The notes under the pieces are model-generated. The model was not told where the DNA came from. It made no database searches and was given only the letters and a program-made list of their open reading frames with translations. 19,673 bases of DNA from Bacteroidota bacterium (lineage in GTDB: Bacteria > Bacteroidota > Bacteroidia > Bacteroidales > Cfx3-03), in the NCBI GenBank assembly GCA_030706265.1, contig JAUZOX010000011.1:1-19673 (forward strand), read 5' to 3'. The position numbers and the translations under genes are program-made. Shown here piece after piece: positions 14,880 to 19,673 of this stretch (the first letter of the stretch is position 1; every line of letters begins with the position of its first letter).

Positions 14880-16835
14880 TTACCAACCCGTATTTTGAGT
14901 TAACTGATTATCATACTGCAATTCATTATAAGGGATTGGAAACAATAAATACTTAACAGGGTTTGTTAAAAAATTTAACGCAGATGCATTTGCAGCTGTC
15001 AGATAACCAGAAGGTGAATTGGCTGTGTTATCGCTAATCACATTCTGCATTGCTGTTTGTATGGCCCCCCAACGGATCAGATCTTCATGGCGTACCCCTT
15101 CAAAACAAAGTTCCCGGGCTCTTTCATCCATGATATCCTGCATTGTAAAAGTAGCAACATCAAATCCAGGTACAGGATTAGTAACAGAACTGTATCCATA
15201 TGCTCTCCTTCTAACCTGATTGAAGTATTCGACAGCCTGGGCACTTGGGGTTCCATTTGCCTTCAAATCTGCTTCAGCATACATCAGCAAGACATCTGCG
15301 TAACGAATAATCGGGAAATTGCAGGAAGTATAATTCTGTTGCCGAATAGGAGGCAAATTGATTTCATATTCACGTCTCCATTTTGCAATTGGGTGATCAT
15401 AGATAGTAGGATAACCTGAGCCCCCTTTTGTGATATTAATAGCAGTAACTTTTCCACCACTAACCACAGCTGTTGCAGTTGCGACATTGTTGCCAGTAAC
15501 TGCTTGTGTTGTACCAACAGCCGTATTATATGCATTAAAAGTGATTGTTGGCGCTGTAGTATAACCTGAACCCGGATTGTCTATAACAACGGAAGTAATG
15601 GCCCCTGTGCTGGATGTGTAAGCAGTTGCAGAAGCGCCGGTGCCAACTCCTGTTATACCGACCTGCAAAACAGGATACTGGGTTGTGGTATATATAGGTG
15701 AAGCGGCTGTACCTGTATTTTTATAGATATATGGTCCAAAAACCCAATCGCGACGCAAATCACCAGATCCATATAATTTATAAAGTCTTGAAAATCCACG
15801 ATAAGTACCACTCGAATAACCTATTAGAGAACCGGCTGTTGCATCCGGACAAGTTACCCCCATCAATGCGCCCAATTGTTGAGTAACACTATACCCAGTG
15901 GCGCTATAGGTGCCGGATGTGTTCGATTTAGATAGAAATGCAGCATCCCATATTCCCTCCGTGATATTTTTATCGTTCATATTGTTTTGCATATTATTGA
16001 TAAACAATCTGCTATAAGCCGGAGTGACTATTGGGGTAGGGTTATTGAGTATCGTAATAGATACAGGATTTGTATTTAATGAATGGATATTCGAATTAAT
16101 AACCTTTTGAGCCCATGCTAAAGCGTCTTTGTATTTAGAAACATCATTAACCGGATTACCCGCCATGGATAAACAAACCCTGGCCAATATGGCTTCAACG
16201 GCCGATTGGGTTACCACTGTAGTTGATTGAGCTTTTGGCATAGTTTGGACCAAGGTATCCGCCTTCATCATATCTTTTAATATATATGCATAGACATCCT
16301 TGGTTGGAGTATTGGGAAGATTAAAATTGGTACCCATATCATCCGAGATTTGCGTCTTTAAAGGAACATCACCAAAATTAGAGACCAATAAATAGTAATA
16401 ATAGGCTCTTAAAAACAGCACCTCTCCTGTATACCTCTTTTTCTTTGCAGGGTCTGCAAATGGAGTTTGGTCAATTACCTTTAAAACGATATTAGAGCGT
16501 TCTATTCCGGCATATAAATTTTTCCAAAAGGTTAAAAAATTGGCATCCTGACTTGAACCATTATATAAAGCCGGTTGATTGGTTGTCGTGGCTGTTACAC
16601 CGGTACGAAATCCCTCATCTGTTCCTGAACCCAAATAGCCCCATATACCCTGAGCATATAATTGATCTGTTTCTAACACATTGTATACAGCTGCAACCTG
16701 AGCATCAATTTGTGCTTCAGTAGCAAATGTCGTCGGCCTGAAAAAAGCAGGGGTTAAACTCACATCCTTGTTACAGGACGTTCCGGTTAAAACCAGTAAT
16801 AGGGTAATAAAAGTAAGTTTTATAATATTTTTCAT
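14880..16835 (-). CDS. susD: SusD/RagB-family outer-membrane lipoprotein with an internal GSGY-repeat insertion
   Basis: Surface lipoprotein that caps the SusC barrel and captures glycan. It has 651 residues, with a lipoprotein signal ending LTGTSC (C21). SusD landmarks: AQVAAVYNVLE near the start, WKNLYAGIERSNIVL (104-118), GEVLFLRAYYYYLLVSNFGDVPL (137-159, a SusD hallmark), the TPR-like helical region, FPIIRYADVLLMYAEA (507-522), YFNQVRRRAY (537-546), IMDERARELCFEGVRHEDLIRWG (568-590) and the end segment LFPIPYNEL. Between RRDWVFGPYIYKN and HPIAKWRREYE there is an insertion (about 385-477) with two related repeats, each ending in GSGY. It starts 36 bases after the susC stop, so the two are cotranscribed. 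The symbol denotes family membership; the substrate is unlikely to be starch-specific on present evidence. Confidence 0.93.
   Translation of the reverse strand: MKNIIKLTFITLLLVLTGTSCNKDVSLTPAFFRPTTFATEAQIDAQVAAVYNVLETDQLYAQGIWGYLGSGTDEGFRTGVTATTTNQPALYNGSSQDANFLTFWKNLYAGIERSNIVLKVIDQTPFADPAKKKRYTGEVLFLRAYYYYLLVSNFGDVPLKTQISDDMGTNFNLPNTPTKDVYAYILKDMMKADTLVQTMPKAQSTTVVTQSAVEAILARVCLSMAGNPVNDVSKYKDALAWAQKVINSNIHSLNTNPVSITILNNPTPIVTPAYSRLFINNMQNNMNDKNITEGIWDAAFLSKSNTSGTYSATGYSVTQQLGALMGVTCPDATAGSLIGYSSGTYRGFSRLYKLYGSGDLRRDWVFGPYIYKNTGTAASPIYTTTQYPVLQVGITGVGTGASATAYTSSTGAITSVVIDNPGSGYTTAPTITFNAYNTAVGTTQAVTGNNVATATAVVSGGKVTAINITKGGSGYPTIYDHPIAKWRREYEINLPPIRQQNYTSCNFPIIRYADVLLMYAEADLKANGTPSAQAVEYFNQVRRRAYGYSSVTNPVPGFDVATFTMQDIMDERARELCFEGVRHEDLIRWGAIQTAMQNVISDNTANSPSGYLTAANASALNFLTNPVKYLLFPIPYNELQYDNQLTQNTGW
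15405..15683 (-). repeat. Two GSGY repeats encoded within susD
   Basis: This stretch encodes residues 385-477 of the SusD-like protein. Two diverged units share the pattern A-T-A, then G-x-(I/V)-T-(S/A), a beta strand and G-S-G-Y. The first unit has AITSVVIDNPGSGYTTAPTI and the second KVTAINITKGGSGYPTIY. The spacing between the GSGY motifs is 50 residues. The Gly/Thr/Ala-rich composition differs sharply from the helical SusD sequence on both sides. Confidence 0.7.
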
Positions 16836-16871
16836 ACAATATTTTTTAAGATTGATTTGTCTTTTTCAAAT

Positions 16872-19673
16872 TTAAAAAGTGACGCTTAAACCAAAATTAA
16901 TAGTTACAGTGCGGGGATAAGGGCAATAGTCATATCCGGGAGACAAGGCTGTATAACTACTGCTAGGTTGAACATATGAGTATCCGGTACCCATATTGGC
17001 GGCAGCTACTGCTGTAGAGGAACCGGAACTACCCCATGGACTTCCTGCAGGATTCATAGATCTGAAATTTGAAACCTCAGGATCAATTCCAGTATATTTG
17101 GTAAGGGTCCAGAGATTTTGAGCGGAAGCAGTAAATCTCATATTCTGGATATGCATTTTTTTAACTATTTCCTGGGGTATGGTGTAACTTAACGAAACCG
17201 TTTTTAATCTTAAAAATGAGCCATCTTCAATCAACCTTGATGATATTCTGGATGTGTTATCAATATCCTGTTTTGCATTTCTGGCACGGGGAATATCGTT
17301 CGAAGGATTTGTTGGCGTCCAACGATCAGCATAAGATGCAAATTGGTTTCCGTATGTGAAATAACCTCCTGTTTGATCAAACACCCATTCATTCGCATTC
17401 ATAATGTCATTGCCATAACTCCAAGTGAAGAATACGTTTAATGATAAATTCTTATACGAAAAAGTGTTGTTGAAACCACCGGTGTGTATTGGTAAAGGAT
17501 GACCTATTACTGTCTGATCGTTTACATCTATCTTCCCATCGCCATTGACATCCACGTACTTTGCATCACCGGGTTGAACATTTGCGGAATAGGTCGGGAT
17601 GCCATTTTTCAGAACATATGTTCCATTTGCGAACTTGTTAAAATCGCCGTATTGATAGCAACCGCCCCATTTATATCCGTAGAATTCGGCAATTGGGTCA
17701 CCAACCTTAGCAATCCACCCGACTGGACCTCCATAAAGTCCGGTATTTGTGGTGCGAACTTCGTAACCTTGATAGAAATTAAGGATTTTACTTTTGTTAA
17801 AACTAATATTGAAACTACTGATCCATTGAAAATTTTTAGTTTTAATATTAAATGTATTCAAAGTTAATTCCAGTCCAGCGTTTCTGACATTTCCGGTGTT
17901 CTGGTATTGATTTACAGAACCAAATCCGGAAATTGCCGGAGTGGTTACTCCGAGTAGAAAATTTGTTGTTTTCTTTGTATAATAGTCCGCTGTGATGTTT
18001 ACACGATCTTTGATAAAAGTAAGGTCTGTCCCCAAATCGATTTCTTTTGAGGTTTCCCAGGTCACATTGGTATTGCCCAGAAAATATGGCTGAATCCCAA
18101 CCTGATAACTATTACTATATGGATATCCGACTGAGGTCTGTAAAGCACCGAACTGTGATAAATAGGCAAAATCATTTACCCTGTTATTTCCCACTGAGCC
18201 ATAACTTAACCTAAACTTCCCATCACTTAGGATTGATTTCAAATTTTTCAGGAATGGTTCACTGGTAAATCTCCAGGCAAAGGCTCCTGAAGGGAAGTAA
18301 CCCCATTGTTTACCGGGTGCAAATTTCGATGAACCATCACTACGCAAAGTTCCGGTGAAGAGGTATCGGTCTAAAATGGTATAGTTGACCCTTCCTAATA
18401 ACGAATACATTTGCCAATATGACTTCCATCCGAGTGGTGAAGTTGCTGTACCTGTTGAAATGCCATACATTCCTAAATATTCATTTGCCTGTGGAATATT
18501 GATGACATTAAATTGATATTTCTCACTAGTTGCGTATTGGTATGTAAATCCTAAAAGGGCATCAAGTACCTGGTTCTTGAATATTTCCTTATGATAGCTT
18601 AAAGTGTTTTCATTAAGATAACTCTTGTTTTGAGCTTCACCATAAGCGGAATTTATTCCATTTGCATTTACATAAGCACCTGAACTATTTTTAAATAGGT
18701 TACCTTGTTGTGTATTTGAATTAAAAAATTGTTGAAATCCTGAACTTGTAGCATTATACCCACCAGATAATTTCAATTTAAAATTTTGCAAGAAGTTATA
18801 TTCTAAAAAAGCATTGAGATATCCTGTATTATTGGTCGATACACGATATTCATTTTCAGCCTGAAGTAATGGATTTATGGTGTTATCTCCTAAAGTTTGA
18901 GTGGTACCATTATTAAAATCTGCAAAAGCGGTACTGTCAATGGCATTATTAATCAAATCCTGATTTTTTGTACCGGAAACCGGACGATATTTATACATGC
19001 CTTCAACAACACCTCCCCCCTGACCGGAGGAAGGAATAGTTCCATAAGACTTGGTAGTGGAATAGGATGCGGTAATACCGAGTTTAAGATTTTTATTCAA
19101 TATTTGATCTAAGCTTATTTTGCCATCGTAACGAGTCATTCCTGTGTTTTTAATGATTCCTTTTTGGTCAAAATAGGATCCGGACATATTATACCGTGTA
19201 TCAGCATTACCTCCCGTTATATTTAAATTATGGTTTTGGATGACACCGGTTTGTAACAACAGATCCTGCCAATCATACCCTTTTTCTGTTTTATAAGAAT
19301 CCAATGTTATTCCATTTTCCGGGTCTAAATATATTTTATGAAAGCGGGTAACAGGATTGCTAGGAGTACTGGCAACACTATCGAGTTCCATTTGTAATTT
19401 CACAAATTGATAGGGATCCATCATTTTCAAACGATGCGTATCATATTGTAAAGAGGTTGAGTAACTATATGTAACGCGAGGTGCGCCTATTTTACCTCTT
19501 TTGGTATTAATGATAATAACTCCATTAGCACCTCTTGCCCCATAAATTGCGATTGAGGAGGCATCTTTTAAAACATCCATCGATTCAATATCATTTGGAT
19601 TGATAGAATTGATGTCCATGTTTTCAACCGGAAAGCCATCAATTATAAACAAAGGCGAAGTATCCTGACTGAC
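16872..19673 (-). CDS. susC: SusC/RagA-family TonB-dependent outer-membrane transporter, 5' end cut by the window edge
   Basis: Energised outer-membrane channel that imports oligosaccharides handed over by SusD. 933 residues are visible; the frame is open to the right edge (first codons read VSQDTSPLFIIDGFPV), so the signal peptide, the carboxypeptidase-like domain, any TonB-box or STN domain and the start of the plug are outside. Visible: the SusC-type plug motif VLKDASSIAIYGARGANGVI followed by IINTKRGK, then the 22-strand barrel region with DRYLFTGTLRSDGSSKFAPG, WGYFPSGAFAWRFTSEPFL, LRLSYGSVGNN-like segments, the calcium-loop-like DVNGDGKIDVNDQTVIG typical of SusC proteins, and the terminal strand TVTINFGLSVTF ending in Phe. 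It is first in the visible operon, 36 bases before susD. A TTG at 19650-19652 is in frame but is an internal Leu codon, not a start. Confidence 0.95.
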   Translation of the reverse strand, partial: VSQDTSPLFIIDGFPVENMDINSINPNDIESMDVLKDASSIAIYGARGANGVIIINTKRGKIGAPRVTYSYSTSLQYDTHRLKMMDPYQFVKLQMELDSVASTPSNPVTRFHKIYLDPENGITLDSYKTEKGYDWQDLLLQTGVIQNHNLNITGGNADTRYNMSGSYFDQKGIIKNTGMTRYDGKISLDQILNKNLKLGITASYSTTKSYGTIPSSGQGGGVVEGMYKYRPVSGTKNQDLINNAIDSTAFADFNNGTTQTLGDNTINPLLQAENEYRVSTNNTGYLNAFLEYNFLQNFKLKLSGGYNATSSGFQQFFNSNTQQGNLFKNSSGAYVNANGINSAYGEAQNKSYLNENTLSYHKEIFKNQVLDALLGFTYQYATSEKYQFNVINIPQANEYLGMYGISTGTATSPLGWKSYWQMYSLLGRVNYTILDRYLFTGTLRSDGSSKFAPGKQWGYFPSGAFAWRFTSEPFLKNLKSILSDGKFRLSYGSVGNNRVNDFAYLSQFGALQTSVGYPYSNSYQVGIQPYFLGNTNVTWETSKEIDLGTDLTFIKDRVNITADYYTKKTTNFLLGVTTPAISGFGSVNQYQNTGNVRNAGLELTLNTFNIKTKNFQWISSFNISFNKSKILNFYQGYEVRTTNTGLYGGPVGWIAKVGDPIAEFYGYKWGGCYQYGDFNKFANGTYVLKNGIPTYSANVQPGDAKYVDVNGDGKIDVNDQTVIGHPLPIHTGGFNNTFSYKNLSLNVFFTWSYGNDIMNANEWVFDQTGGYFTYGNQFASYADRWTPTNPSNDIPRARNAKQDIDNTSRISSRLIEDGSFLRLKTVSLSYTIPQEIVKKMHIQNMRFTASAQNLWTLTKYTGIDPEVSNFRSMNPAGSPWGSSGSSTAVAAANMGTGYSYVQPSSSYTALSPGYDYCPYPRTVTINFGLSVTF

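Noticed and set aside
19650..19652. TTG as the start codon of the SusC-like gene.
   Set aside because: The frame continues to the window edge with plug-domain sequence (SQDTSPLFIIDG), so this is an internal Leu codon.
1..19673. CRISPR arrays, tRNA or rRNA genes, transposases, integrases or attachment sites.
   Set aside because: No regularly spaced repeats, cloverleaf-like segments or recombinase motifs were seen on either strand by reading.

Overview
The window comes from a member of the Bacteroidota, probably a Bacteroidales-like lineage; the genus cannot be fixed from the sequence. The evidence is a SusC/SusD pair, lipoprotein signal peptides, Bacteroidota-type promoter boxes (TAnnTTTG, once with an upstream TTTG) and weak Shine-Dalgarno sites.

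Left part (1-5187): two housekeeping genes of the activated methyl cycle, arranged divergently. metH (cobalamin-dependent methionine synthase) lies on the minus strand and runs off the left edge. ahcY (S-adenosylhomocysteine hydrolase) lies on the plus strand. They share a 196-base gap that holds a promoter for each. AhcY removes SAH and releases homocysteine, which MetH remethylates to methionine. ahcY ends in an intrinsic terminator.

Right part (5388-19673): a polysaccharide utilization locus (PUL), entirely on the minus strand, read from right to left. The order is a SusC-like TonB-dependent outer-membrane transporter (5' end outside the window), a SusD-like lipoprotein with an unusual GSGY-repeat insertion, a DUF5017-type surface lipoprotein, a terminator hairpin, a secreted toroid-type protein of unassigned function, a GH3 glycosidase, a DUF4185-like propeller protein with a C-terminal carbohydrate-binding-like domain that is broken by a one-base homopolymer frameshift, and a GH2 glycosidase. 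A perfect 26-bp hairpin lies 7 bases after the GH2 stop, between the convergent ends of the PUL and ahcY.

Likely working model: the SusD and DUF5017 lipoproteins bind glycan at the cell surface, SusC imports oligosaccharides, and the exported GH3, GH2, propeller and toroid proteins cut the glycan. The substrate cannot be determined; the GH2 and GH3 genes suggest beta-linked sugars. The hairpin and promoter box near 13640-13710 suggest that the binding/transport genes and the enzyme genes form separate transcription units. By eye, the GH2 gene has higher GC than the other PUL genes and resembles metH/ahcY. The least explained items are the toroid protein, the SusD insertion, the frameshifted propeller gene and the 26-bp hairpin. 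No RNA genes, CRISPR arrays, transposases or integration sites were seen.
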